DNA of 64,000 nt, taken from Niebla homalea (taxonomy: Eukaryota; Ascomycota; Lecanoromycetes; Lecanorales; Ramalinaceae). The DNA lies in assembly GCA_019925105.1 (NCBI GenBank), contig JAHGAU010000032.1:62001-126000 (forward strand), read 5' to 3'. A program made the translations under genes and the position numbers. Below are positions 34,942-46,404 of the stretch, in pieces. Under the pieces are notes generated by a model. The model did not search any database. It saw only the letters and a list, made by a program, of their open reading frames with translations, and was not told the DNA's origin. Within the stretch, counting starts at the first letter, position 1. The number at the start of each line of letters is the position of its first letter.

Positions 34942-35391
34942 TCAATCCGATGGCGGAGTTGGGTATCCTTGACCATTCCCGCCAAGCTTTGACGCGAGAC
35001 TGAGGCAGAGGTCGTTTCTTGGTTGTGGTGTTGATGAAGCTGAAGACGAGGATGTCGGAGGTGTAGGCAGGTAAGGCCGACTGGCCAACTGTTCACACAG
35101 CATGCTCGGGGGTTGGCAGGTGCACGACTCTAAATTTAATCTTGCCATGTGGTTCGGCTTGACGCTCCTGGGTGACAGACTGGGGCCTTCAACATGTCGT
35201 TCAAGGGCACAGTGAGGTACATATGCTGCATTGCTAGGATTGCTTTCATGTCCACAGTCGTATGGACGTTGCAGTGCTTCTGCTGACGCAAATGAATCTT
35301 CTTGTTCAGAAATGAACGAGCCCGCGTTTGTGGTCGTCAAGAGGCTTTTACCGTTCAGGCGATTAATTGTTACCCATGCCGAAATCAACAT
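34942..35391 (-). CDS. Hypothetical protein, Ser/Pro-rich C-terminus
   Basis: The 149-codon frame begins M-L-I-S-A-W-V-T-I-N and has a Y-D-C-G-H motif, C-A-L-E-R-H, a C-T-C pair, then a low-complexity Pro/Ser stretch (P-T-P-P-T-S-S-S-S-A-S-S). The Cys/His pattern and the proline-rich tail recall small uncharacterised fungal proteins, but I cannot name a family. The true start and the relation to 34626-34814 are uncertain. A CAG/ATG near 34905 could be a splice acceptor into that frame. Confidence 0.35.
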   Translation of the reverse strand: MLISAWVTINRLNGKSLLTTTNAGSFISEQEDSFASAEALQRPYDCGHESNPSNAAYVPHCALERHVEGPSLSPRSVKPNHMARLNLESCTCQPPSMLCEQLASRPYLPTPPTSSSSASSTPQPRNDLCLSLASKLGGNGQGYPTPPSD

Positions 35392-36290
35392 CCTTCCTGT
35401 TGCCCAAAGATTGGTTCTCAGCCCCTTCAGAGATCCTCTCGCTGGAGGCTTCCTGTGAAGAGGAACCCACAGAGCAAAAACATCACAAAGGCCTCGACCA
35501 GAATGACTCGCGCTTGATTATCATTCCCCCAAGCTATTTCCTGCTCTGTTTATTTGATCCGGCGTCCCACCGCGACGAGGAACAGTCGGTGCTTATCAAA
35601 CTCAGGTGTAGGATTGCGATTGAGTATGCCAATTCTGCATAGGACCTGCTGAGAGAACCTGCTGTTGGGCTGCTATTGCCCGCTGTCATTCGAGTACTAG
35701 GATTCAATCGTCGTATGGACCAAAGAAGTGTCCGGCCCTATTTCCCAGGCATTCTCCGATCTGAATTGATAACTTTTCAGAGCTCGTCGGCTGCGTCCAT
35801 GAGTACATTTGGGGTTCTGCATCATTGCTTGTTACGTGTAGTAAAAGGCTGCGAGAGCGAAATTTCTTGATCTTGCTTGATCCGTAGTCGCAGAGCTGGA
35901 AACGGTCCTGTTCGACCCCCGGGTTCGGTGGCAGCCTGATCGTCGGCTGCTACTGTGAGCACATTTGGGGTTTCTGCATCATTTCCTGTCGCGTGTAGGA
36001 AAATGCTGCGAGAGCGAAGCTTTTTGATCTTGCTTGATCCGTATTCGCAGAGCTGAAAACAGTCCCGTTCACCCAGTTTGATCACTGGGGCTAATGCAGT
36101 CAGATGTCACAGGGGAAGGGACATAATCGCCAGTGTGATCGAGCCTGCGCGTATAGTTCGTCAAGAGACTTTACCGCTCAGGGGATTGATTTTTCCCATG
36201 CCGAAATCAGCGTCCTCCAGCTTGCCCAAAGATGCGACCGCGTGGCTCTCAGCCCCTTCAGAGATCCTCTCGCTGGAGTTCATCCCTAAG
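35336..36290. repeat. Dispersed duplicated block in 35.3-36.3 kb
   Basis: Segment 35336-35460 and segment 36150-36285 share gtcaagag-ctttaccg-tcagg, cccatgccgaaatcagc/aac, and ctcagccccttcagagatcc followed by tctcgctgga. Between them 35788-35912 and 35942-36075 are a second direct pair, sharing gtcggctgc, gtacatttgggg/gcacatttgggg and ttgatcttgcttgatccgta. Both pairs are direct. Confidence 0.8.
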
Positions 36291-36656
36291 GTATTGCTCG
36301 GTTAAGCTCTTTCAGGTCCTGAACTTGCAGATGTGCCCTTCCTCTTAGGCGGAAGAACCGCAATTTGATTCCACGTATTCTCATCAAGCAAGGATTCCCG
36401 GTAGCTGGGTGTTACTCGGTAAAGCTTTAATGCGAGTCTCCCCTGTATCCATTATTTGTCAGGTAAGCTCCTCTTGTTTGCAATTGCTTTCACTGCTTTC
36501 CCTAAGGCATTGCTCGGTTGAGCTCTTTCGGATCCTGAACTTGCAGATGTGCTCTTCCTATTAGGCAGAGTAATCGCAATTTGATTCCACGTATTCTCAT
36601 CAAGCAAGGATTCCCGGTAGCTGGGTGTTACTCGGTAAAGCTTTAATGCGAGTCTC
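36284..36656. repeat. Direct duplication of about 150 bp
   Basis: Copies at about 36284-36450 and 36502-36656 share cctaaggyattgctcggtt and a long near-identical core (gcaatttgattccacgtatt through gctttaatgcgagtctcc). The second copy differs by few substitutions, so the duplication is fairly recent. Confidence 0.85.
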
Positions 36657-36659
36657 CTG

Positions 36660-39600
36660 TAGCTTCACCCAAAGATGCACCCATGTGCTTGAGGATCTCA
36701 TGGTGACATCCATCTTGGCTCACGAGTTTGACGATCGCCGGGCCTTTCTAATGCTGGAATCATACTTCCTGTCTTCATGCTGATTACCATGTTTTCGCAG
36801 AGTGTTTAGATTGAACAGGCGACTAAAGCCACGCTCAACTGCTCCACTAGGCTCGTAGTCAATGGTAAAGCCATACCTTGGCAGCGCCGCAATCGTTTCC
36901 TGGATCGAAGTAAATGGTAACGACGATGCCTTGCTCCGCGGCATCTGTGCTGTCGGATCGACACCAGCCTAATTGGAAAGAATGGTCAGCATTGCGCCTG
37001 GAGGTAGGAAGATACCGCGACAATGACAAATACAGGTACCAAGCGGAGTCAGTGTTGCTTTGTACATTGATTTTCCGAAATATCAACAAACATCAGATGA
37101 AAGGTGGGCCCAAAATTGTCTGATATGGCTTGAAAACCGCGAAATATTGATCTTTAACAAAAAGTCTCTGGGGTTTACTCACCATGGCCACTGGCCTTTT
37201 TGAAGGAAGGTCTTCTTAAGTGCCAAAGACGGAAACAGGATATGCGAGGAGACCGGCAAGCCGAGTTCAGTAGAGGGGACTAACGATTGTTTGATGAGCT
37301 CGGCAATTGCCAGATCATCCTATGTGCGTATAGTCCGTCCGTCCGTGCTCGTGCTTGGGCTGGCGATCCTTCGCACTCCCGGTGCTGGTGGCGAAGGATT
37401 GGCGGTACGAGTCATGTTCGTAGCCTTGCCTGCTGCTTTCGCACCGTCTTGAGATTCGGATGGGGATTCATTTGGATGGTTGCTCGCCTTGGCTGGAGTC
37501 GTTCCATCGCAGTGATGCCGGTACCAGTCATGTTCGTTGCCGAAGTGACGCATCATCCCCTTGTCTTTGAGTTCATGGGACACCCTTGCTTGGCGTCATG
37601 AGTAGCAAGCTTGGAGGCGGTAAGCTTCTTGGAGTCTTTGCTGTTGGATAATGCTGAGCCAATGCTTCCGCCTCAAAGACCTGGATAGCTTGAAGGACGA
37701 TGTGCTTCCAATGCTATTTACTCGTCATTGCGTATCAAACTCTTGCACTTCTGTCTATTCACCCCAAACTTCCCTTTGAAGCTACCCTTTGAAGCTAATG
37801 CTATTTAGAGGTTGCATTGCCTTGGGTTTGTGAGGATAAGGAGATGGGTGGATTGACCTCATACCGATGTCGATGGCGTTCGTTGACAGCTGCCAAATGT
37901 GGTATGCTTAGGCATGCTTGGGCCACGCTGGAGGCGTTCGTAAAGCCTGTTGACGTCACCTTGGTGAGGGTGACCGGGGAGTCCGTCGACCCGCGAAATT
38001 TTCCTGGCGTCGCCACAGATTGTTCGACCGGGCTGCTGTTGTTATGGCACAGCTTTGATATTGGGTCGCTCCGGAATAGAGTTGTCGCCTCGCAAAGCAG
38101 TTGAAAACATGTCTCCCCTCACCCTCTGCCCCCTCCCCGCGCCAGGCCCCCCCTTCCCTTCCCCGTGTAATCCGCAGGCGCTCTGTCCCTTTTGTCTTCT
38201 TAAGGTTGTACAGAGTAACATCATGAGAAGAGGTTTGCGACCAACCCAGAGTAGGAGCTGGCTCTGCCGATTGCTGGTGTTCTGGACCCCATTTGAGGCC
38301 GCAGCTGATCGTGTGGACCGCAGTCGATAGAAGAAGGGTTTTGAGAGGGATTTTTCTGAATCTTCTCCACGTCGGCTGGAGTCGTAACATCGCAGTGATG
38401 CCGGTACCATGACATGCCGTAATGGGGTCCAAAGAAAGAGGCCGCTAATTCCGTGGGAACGGCATTCGGTAATAGCACAGACAATACAGACGTATGTTGG
38501 TGAGGTCTCTATGTTGCCAATATTATATCTGGGTATTCAGACCGTTGCAGTGAAATGCCAGATATGCCAAATTGGGAGCCCATGCAAAGGAGGAAATGTG
38601 GATTTTTGAGTAGAGCTCTCCCTTGTTCTTTGAAGCTAGTGGAGAGGTATGGCTGACCGTATGAAAGTATCAGACTGAGCCCACGTGCGCTTACTGAGGT
38701 AGCCTCATCGTTGTGCCCCGTATCTTCCCCAGAGACTGTACTGGTTTGGGTTGGCTCTGGAAGAATCTCCTCCTTTGCATTAACCACAGATTGAGACTTC
38801 GACTGCCGGCCGCATGAGTTTTGCGCTGTGAATTGCGATGTTGTATGATCATGCGTTCTCATCGGCTAAAACATCATATCCAAAGGACGGGCGTGCTCGC
38901 GAACAACGATTTCTGAGTCGTGGTATACAATGGGGTGGGTACCTAACGATCCCTGTCAAGGTGGAGACCCCGGACCTGCCTCATCGGACTTGGTGGAGGG
39001 GCTGTAAGCTCGGCTGTTGCAGTCCACTAGTTGCTGTCCGGTGGACTTCGCTCAGGGTTACGGGTCGTAATATGAGAATGATCACGACAGGCCGGTGTGC
39101 GGATCCAGTACATGCAAGGCATGGATGGGCGAGGCTTCTGGCTCGGAGATAATTTCTTTATATATTTAGTAGCAGTATGAGAGCAACCACGTTTCCGGTA
39201 AAGGAGGGTCAAGCTGCTTAAAGATACATGGAGTCCCTTGGATATGGTCCTGCGGGGTCTTGATCTTTCGGCATGGCTGACATGTTGAAATCATAGACAG
39301 CATCCCAGAATCCGCGCTTTCATAGCGGGAAGATCTTTCTGCGCCTCCTGGCGGAAAGTGTGGTTCCAAGTGAGGGAATTGCTTAGCGGATAGCGGCGGT
39401 ATCGCAGCGTGTGACTATCGCTGTCGGGAATGAACCTGGATGGCGCTATAGTTGAAGGGGTGAAGGAGGATGGAGGAAGGGAGAGACTTTCAATTCGTAC
39501 GGCTACTGGTCGACAGGAGCGTTCGTTGTCAGAAGTCTGTCTTTGCCTCTTGGCCGAAAGTCTTCTTCTGATTCTAACGGGAGTGTCGGTCAATTGGTAT

Positions 39601-39940
39601 TTGCCTTGGGCGGCAGAGGCAAAAGCTGTCAAAAGTCTGTCTTCGACGAAGCTTTGATTTGAACCTTGAACCCGCTGACCTGGATAGCAGCAGGATGGCG
39701 CTCATGGAGATCATGAAATTGCCACAGAAAGCAATGGTTTGTTCGAGGCATCGAGCCATTCCTGAACTCCACACTCAGTCTCATCACATGCTTGAGCCTC
39801 GCCTTTGTTTGGAGCAGTGTAGCAAGGGTGTGATGAGAGTGTGTATGGCGTGACCTAATTGTGATTACCACGGGCCGTGTTATATATTTAGTAGCGGTAT
39901 GAGCTCTCAGGCAGATGTTGCATTCGAAATGAGGTCGCAT
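36660..39940. other. Accessory DNA with shuffled duplicates, no intact gene recognised
   Basis: Minus frames at 37320-37583 and 38221-38484 share the protein motif W-Y-R-H-H-C-D-x-T-T-P-A and the DNA word catcgcagtgatgccggtac (about 37507 and 38390). Words around gctggaggcgttcgt recur at 37928 and 40019, and tatatatttagtag occurs at 39157 and 39886. Minus frame 36720-36944 is protein-like but unassigned. A C-Q-P-C-R-K-I-K segment near 39280 (minus) recalls the start of a Zn2Cys6 cluster, but the rest of the motif is missing. Confidence 0.5.
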
Positions 39941-40341
39941 GCCATCAGAAAGGCGCAAGGAATCCATCCATTGACCTCATGCCAAGCCTGGTGGCGGGAG
40001 GGATGCTTGTGCCATGCTGGAGGCGTTCGTCAAGACTGTTTATGATCGTTTTCTCGGACTTGGTCGTCCCGCCATATACAATCAGGTTCAATGTGGTGTA
40101 ATCAGACTTGTCGTCTAAGATTCGAATGTGGGCACAGCCACCTCTTGCATAATCGTAATTGCTCAGCAAGTGGCGTGAGCTCCCGTACTATAAATCACAT
40201 ATGACGACAGAAAGCCCTGGAGAGTACAAGTGACTTCCTGCGTGAGCATGAGCTAGGCATTTCTTCACTTTGTTAGGCTTCTTGTTCTTGTTCTTGCCCG
40301 CCTGGATTGTCCTTTCTATAAGTCCGTGAAGAGGGAGATGA

Positions 40342-40557
40342 TCAGGACTCTGACCAGCCCAGTGGTAAAGATGCAAGTCTGTGCATTGCCTCACTCAGGT
40401 CGTAGATGCCAATGCGGTCGAAAAAGTATTGTGCGAATGAAGGGAAAGCCAAACGAGTGTTCTGATGTCGATCCAGACAAGGCGATTGGAAACATATAGG
40501 AAAGTGACTACCTTGGCTGGCTGCTGTGAAAGGTGTTGTAGAGTCATAAGAAAGCAT
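40342..40557 (-). CDS. Candidate small gene with a well-formed promoter, unknown product
   Basis: The 71-codon frame starts at 40557 (M-L-S-Y-D-S-T-T-P-F) and ends L-G-W-S-E-S. Upstream on the minus strand lies a TATAAA box at about 40660. It is followed by a CT-rich tract of about 90 bases (the purine run 40562-40655 on plus) that leads straight into the ATG. This is the standard layout of a highly expressed fungal promoter and is the main reason to believe the gene. No domain is recognised. An intron starting at the GTAGTC near 40510 would change the protein. Confidence 0.35.
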   Translation of the reverse strand: MLSYDSTTPFTAASQGSHFPICFQSPCLDRHQNTRLAFPSFAQYFFDRIGIYDLSEAMHRLASLPLGWSES

Positions 40558-40561
40558 ACAA

Positions 40562-40668
40562 AGGGAGAAGGATGAGAAAGAAAGGCAAAAGCAGAGAAGG
40601 AAGACGATGAGAGAGTGTGATGTTGAAGAAAGATGGAAGGAAAGGGGAGGGAAGGGGGTTTATATTGC
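40562..40668 (-). promoter_or_regulatory. TATA box and CT-rich tract
   Basis: Read on the minus strand: TATAAA followed by a long pyrimidine run ending a few bases before the ATG at 40557. CT-rich tracts just upstream of the start are known from strongly expressed filamentous-fungal genes. Confidence 0.4.
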
Positions 40669-40855
40669 ACGATTCTCAGCCCTTGGACGGAGAGTTGACC
40701 ATCCGAAATCGTATGGCATCATTGCTCATCTGAGACCTCAAATTGCTTCGTGACACGGCACAAACGGCGCTTTATGCAAGATAGGGAGGTGAGACGCGTT
40801 GTACAGACCAAATGGATGGCTGATAGCCCTCTAATTACCGCCGAGGACTTCACGC

Positions 40856-41016
40856 CACTGGCCACATGTCAGGGGGGTATGAATGGTGAGACGAGGTAGC
40901 ATCACATGGTTGGATCACACCATGAGGACTGCAAATCACTGGCCACACGTCAGGAGGGTATAAGTGCTGAGACGAGGCAGTGTCACATGGTAGGATCACA
41001 CCATGAGGACGTTAGG
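40856..41016. repeat. Tandem duplication, 81-bp unit
   Basis: cactggccacatgtcagggg at 40856 recurs as cactggccacacgtcaggag at 40937. Both copies continue through gagacgaggya, cacatggt and ggatcacaccatgaggac. Confidence 0.85.
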
Positions 41017-41222
41017 ATGGAATGGCCTAGCGGAGTCCTAAATGGTGGGCGATGCTGCCGTTATCGGGCGGTTGCAAAAGGGGACGATGGCATGACACGT
41101 TCTTTGGCAAAACCGCATGTCAGGCGAGGCGCTCATTTGCCCCTGGAAGCTGTACGACTTTGACGTAGTTCAAATATTGGGTCAAATTGCGTAGCCGAGG
41201 CCATTGTGATACATCTACCGTA

Positions 41223-43469
41223 TCACGGCGTTGCGGTTCCATCTCCCTCCGCCATACCCATCAAGCCTCCGGCCAAGCCTTTCATTCTTCTCGCCATCAG
41301 GTCTGTTTCGCTGTCCAGACTTACTAGACTCTTACTGCGGCCTTCTTCGCTGCCTGCATGACGAACCCTCTTCCCTCTTCCTCTCCTTGATCCCCTTATG
41401 CTGTCTTCTGCATCCTTGGACGTGCTCATCATGAGTGGATTATCTTCCTCGCCGGAGCTCTCTGTTGGCGCACGACGATGATGCCGTTGAGACGGCCTTG
41501 CTCCGGCACTACGCCCAGACTCTGGCTGATGTGATCCCGTAGAAGCAGGGTTGCGAATGGTGGTCACTTCAAGGTCACAGGCGTCAAAGATTTCCTCCAT
41601 CCAGCGGCAGCAACGATCAAGATGTTTCCACGCTTCAGGGAAGATGGACACAAATTGCAAAAAGCCATGTGATATACCTGGGATGAGGGTGACTTCGACA
41701 TGATCCTTCTCGTCGAACTCATCCCTCGAGGGCAAAAGACCGAGCTCCTTGCGCTGAAGAAATTCTTTATGTTTGGCCTGGCGAATGCGGCCGGCGAAAA
41801 TTACTGTATCGTCGACGAGAGGATCTCGTTCGCCGGTCATGAAAAACGTCTTGGGGAACCGAGCGAGTAGCGGCTCAGGTGCAAGGAGCGGGGAAAGAAG
41901 ATAGTCGGTGCTGAAGTCTGGGCGATTGTGTGGGCCGACATAGAGAATGACCATGGCGCGCATCATCTCAGGGGTGAGAACTCGATCGTTGAAGTAAGAG
42001 ATCATGGAGGACATGGCGAGGCGGGTTTTGAGGACCTTGGGCTTCGGCGGAGATGAGTGGGCATTGGGAGTAGTGGCGGCTATAGCGCCCTCTTTGGCAG
42101 TGGGTGGGGACAGCGGTGGATCAGACTTGATATTTGCAATAGTGCTGCTGTCCTCTTCCTCCTCCAAAAGCTCATTATCCGAGGCATGCGGGGTTTGGGC
42201 CAATTTGTGATAATCTTCGCTTTTCCTGCGCATCACGTTTCGATTGGTCTTCCGAGTCCGCTGATCCTGGATCAGTGCCATTTGATCGTCACTCATCCAG
42301 CTTCCAATGTTCATATCCAGGTTTGGATAGATCAAGATCAGTCCCTCGGGCACCGGAAGATACTCGCGTGATGCCTGCCATGTTTGTCCATCGTTCCCTG
42401 CTGCTTGCAAGATCATCAACATTAGCCCGGTAGCGAAATTGCCCCCTGCACTGTCACCAGTGAAGATGACTTTGGGCATGACACTGCCACCGAGGCCGAT
42501 GCAGCGACCTTTGGTGGCGACTAGCGTGTGGTAGACATCATAACATTCATTTAGGGCATAGGGGTATGGATATTCCGGTGCCTTCTTGTAATCTAGACTC
42601 AATACTGGCAGCCCGGTCTTCCCGGCCCAGGTCAGTAATTTATCCTCATGATGTCGCGGACTCATGGCCACGAAGCCCCCTCCAGGCATGTCCATCACCA
42701 TCTTGCCATGCCTAGTCAACTCAGATAGTGGGCCATCAAAGTACAACCAGGCATCGACAGGCTCTTTGTATCTGCTGTCTTTCGGCCTTGGTATCCTTAT
42801 CGCTCTTGGCCCATAGCGTGACAGTCGCGGGCGCAGCATCTTGCCCAACGCATTCAGATATGGCGTGGTGGTCTTGTCCCATGAGATCCTCAGGTGTTCG
42901 ACCGTGAGCATGCCCCTGACCTTCCGCACTTTCTCATCTGCTTGCTCGGCGGCTATCAAGTAGTGGCAGGTGAAGACCATGGAAGCAATATCCCGTAGCC
43001 ATTTCCGTCTTATCTTCATGGCGGTCCAGAACCCTGCGTCGAGCGCAGTGGTGATCCATGTGGCGCGGAAGTAGCCACGATTGTAAAGGTTAGCGAGCGG
43101 TTCGGGGGACTCGAGGGAGAGGATTTTGGCGAAGTTTCGGCAGATGTAGAGGTAGAGGAGGGTGATGACAATGGTTTGCCAGGGAGTGAGATGCGGTTTT
43201 AGGAGTAGGGAGAGACGGCGAAGGAGGGGAGGGCCATCTTTGTTGCCACTGGGTCACAGAGTCAGTCTGAGTCAGTCTGAAGCGGGGAGGGGAGGGAAGA
43301 AAGATATGACGTACCGGAGCAGATAGACAGACCAGAAAGATACCACGGCAAAGACCTGGATCTTGCGGAACTTGACCGAGGGACGACCCAGGATGTGATC
43401 TGTGTGTAGAGTCGCGTGAGCAGTGTTGGTCATCATTCGGATTCACTGAACGATGCGCATACCTATCAT
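41223..43469 (-). CDS. Alpha/beta-hydrolase lipase/esterase, hormone-sensitive lipase family
   Basis: It hydrolyses ester bonds, probably of acyl lipids. The model is three exons: 43469-43463 (ATGATAG), 43399-43315 and 43248-41223, giving 705 residues. The spliced start reads M-I-D-H-I-L-G-R-P-S, which fits the N-terminus I know from related fungal lipases. An alternative start at 43433 without the first intron is less convincing. A hydrophobic segment near residues 45-75 (T-I-V-I-T-L-L-Y-L-Y-I) suggests membrane anchoring. Oxyanion motif P-G-G-G-F is at about 219-223, nucleophile motif G-D-S-A-G-G at 295-300 (Ser about 297), Asp in G-E-R-D-P at about 505 and His in G-I-S-H-G-F at about 556. 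A low-complexity acidic/Pro-rich insert lies between the nucleophile and the Asp. The substrate is not visible from sequence. Confidence 0.85.
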
Positions 43470-45099
43470 GATAGGAGAATGGCAGTGAAGATATGAATAG
43501 TGCTACTCGTATATGGTCTCGGCGACTCTTCTACCTGCTGAATTGCTTCTGCAAGCGGAGGAGACGCCGTGATGGGTCGTCAACCGTAGTCAAAGGAGTC
43601 CATCAGTTCGACACTGCATCTCCAGTCAAGGAGAGAGTACGAATGATATGAATGCAGGACTAGCATACAGAAATAAGCACGATGGCGGTGGATCCAATCA
43701 CGTGGAAGGAAGGAGAGGATCGACTTGGACCACCAATGAGATCTCGACTTTGATTTGATGGGCAGCCGAGGCTGGCGGAGGATGAGATGTTCCGGCTCCG
43801 GGGGGGTCCCGATTCGCGAATTCACATCTCAAATTCTCAATCCCAGAAACAAGGCTGTTCATCATACTGTATGTATCCTAGCTTCATAGCGGAGCATATT
43901 CATCATGTGCAGGCTTCGCGGCGTCCACGGTCCGCTATCTAGTACATTCTCAATATGCCCACTAATTAAGCTCACTTAGAGAAGCGGACCTCATTCCTCC
44001 TAAAAGCCATATGCCTTCATCAGGGTCCTCCGGATAATAGCGGAAAGGCTGTACCTGTGCATTCTAGTATGATAACTTTGCCTGGCCAAGGAAATTGGAT
44101 TCTGGCGTGGACCACCGTGCAATCATGCTCAGTGACCTTAGCAGGGAGACCAAAGATTCTCTTGAGGCGAAGCCTTTCTTACCCGTCCTTCTTAGTCTTT
44201 ACAGCGCCGCAGTTGAAGAATAGCGACATACTTCTGGCAATTCTAGTGATGCTTACGGACGTACTGCTGCGTCAAATTTAACAGGCATCTCCGCTGGGGA
44301 AGTTCATCAGCGCCTGTCCTATTTCTTGCTGTATCGCAAAGGGTACGAGATATTTCTCCAGTTCCCCTGGGCATCTCGATGCTCTTCGGCATCAATATTC
44401 GAGACCGGATGTACCAGACCTCGGAGCGGAATACTCGGGGCATGTCAAAGGTTTCCGCGAATCTGACAATTGCTTAAAGATCTTGCGACATCGTTCTGTC
44501 CGGCGTTATGAGAGCGGCAGCATTCTTGGACATAACACCACTTATTGCTGAACCGGTAAACTTGGGCATCAGCAGGTACTGCCCAGTCTCAAACCGCAAT
44601 ATTCTGGAAGGTGATCAACGCACGAGGCTCGAATCAATTGGCGATCGAACCTACGTGGAAGGATTCCAGATGCACGTCAGAAGTAAGACCCCTACGCTGC
44701 TCCTCTTTGAGGTCCCTTGAGGTCCCGCTTTGATCTTGAGGATCCCATCCTCCCTGAAGAAATATTCAAGGTATCCTCAACGAAGATAATTTGGGATGGC
44801 GAGAACACAGGTGACCGATGATGCTGGAAATCCTACCCGTTTGAGCGAGCACTCGTACGATTGGAACCACAGCTGCAAATGGCGACAACTTTGCCACTCT
44901 TTTCTCTGATTGGTCAGACTGATAGAGTCTACTCTCCTGCATTCAAAGTGAATATTTCTGGTTCCCAGTGGATAAATCTAGTCGCAGACCATCTGTCGTT
45001 TGCTGGCCCTGAATTCTTATGCAGTGACCCATTGTGCAATCTTTTTGCAGATTCCCTTTCAAATCTCTTCCTTTATATCACCCAAACCGAATCTTCAAC
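43470..45099. other. Intergenic, no gene recognised
   Basis: Its right part is the upstream region of the plus-strand gene at 45100. Short frames at 44057-44281 and 44508-44720 (plus) show no domain. A small tandem (gaggtcccttgaggtccc) lies near 44710. Confidence 0.5.
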
Positions 45100-46404
45100 A
45101 TGGGGGAAATCATACCCTTTCGTAGAAAATTGGGCCCGAAAAGCCTTTTCACAATGGCGATCGAAGCTTTGCCAGACGCTTTCCGGGTCTACCTGCGTTG
45201 CCATTCAATTTTCCGCGGGCAATCAGCGAAGATTCGCAGGTTACCAAAGATAACCAAATTACTCTTCCACAAAAAGGAGTCTATCACTGGACTGACCAGC
45301 GAATTCACGATTCCGGCTATTGCGTCAGTGGCATCGCAGTTGCTGAAAGCCCAAATCTTTGAGTCCCAGCAACTTGCAATTCAACGCTTCCCCAAGCTTG
45401 TAATATCCTCAACTGCAAAAGCCGTGGAGCGAAGTCCTCCTCAAACCGAGTTGTTACAGCCTAAGGCAACAGCTGCGCAAGACGCAGCCCCGGAACGTGA
45501 CAAGGCAGAAGGAAAGGCGAAGTCGAATGACAGGGGGCGAGACGACCAAGTGACGGCTTTGGTTGTGAAGGGCGAGAGGAGCTCGAAGGGCTCCGAAGAT
45601 GCACACAGTGGTGTTTCTGATCAAGCGTAAGCATTCTGGCATCTCCCCCGTGGAGAACGGACGAAAAGCTAATGCCCTTGAAGTTCCCAACACCATGCTA
45701 TCCCTGAGCTGCAACCGGTCTACTTACCCTTGAAGACGCAGCACATTCTGTTGGCCGCGCTTCAGCGAATGCTCGAGGAATGCTGTTTTGACTTCGGTCT
45801 TCATTGGCTGCCGGATCTGATGGACGATAAAGGATGGCGGGAGGTGGAGTCCATTGAACTGACGCAGTGGACTCAGTGGTTTCTAAAAAGCAATGAATCT
45901 CTACCGGCTGCGGCTGTAAGATTCATTGAAGGCAAGAGCGTCGCGGAGGTCCTATCCGCCGTTAGTGGAATCCGTCACGCAGCCGTCCATCGTTTACCAA
46001 CAAGTGCTGAAGAGATATCGGACATGCTTGGCGCTGCAAGAAGCTTCGCTGACATGTTCAACGATGAGGTGAAACTGACGGGAATGCGGCAAATCAAAAA
46101 CGTAGTAGACAAAAGAGTGGAGGAGATTCGGGAGAATCACACGCGGATGAGGCAGGAGCTCACAGAGCAACTCGGAGAGGTTGCTCGTCACCGGGCAGCG
46201 TTGGACGAGCTCGAAAACGCCTATATCGAAGATTATCGAGCGACGGATGAGAATCACCGCAAAGAGGCCGGCGCTGCCATTGGAGCATATCTCGACGACT
46301 CCCAGAAGAGTCCCGAATCCTTGCACGAGCCCGAGAACGGGAGCATGCCTGATGCGGAGTCCGAGGCTGGCGCCATCCTGAGCCTTTTGAAAGCTCTCCA
46401 GTGA
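45100..46404 (+). CDS. Coiled-coil protein of unknown function (fungal family)
   Basis: Two exons, 45100-45626 and 45684-46404, give 415 residues. The intron has GTAAGC at 45627 and ends AAG at 45683, and the joined frame reads S-D-Q-A-S-Q-H-H-A-I-P-E-L-Q without a break. The start ATG at 45100 has A at -3; the frame is open to 45034, so a start further upstream is possible. The N-terminal third is basic (F-R-R-K-L-G-P-K-S-L-F). The middle is charged and low in complexity. The C-terminal half has a conserved-looking I-R-H-A-A-V-H-R-L-P-T-S segment and then a heptad-like coiled coil (E-E-I-R-E-N-H-T-R-M-R-Q-E-L). I recall similar unnamed fungal proteins with the R-H-x-A-V-H-R-L-P-T-S motif but know no function. 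Confidence 0.7.

Noticed and set aside
37956..38432. Minus frame of 158 codons, Arg-rich
   Set aside because: It overlaps the frame carrying the repeated W-Y-R-H-H-C-D motif and has no features of its own.
39166..39369. Possible Zn2Cys6 transcription factor start (C-Q-P-C-R-K-I-K)
   Set aside because: Only the first two cysteines fit; the remaining four are not in register and nothing follows.
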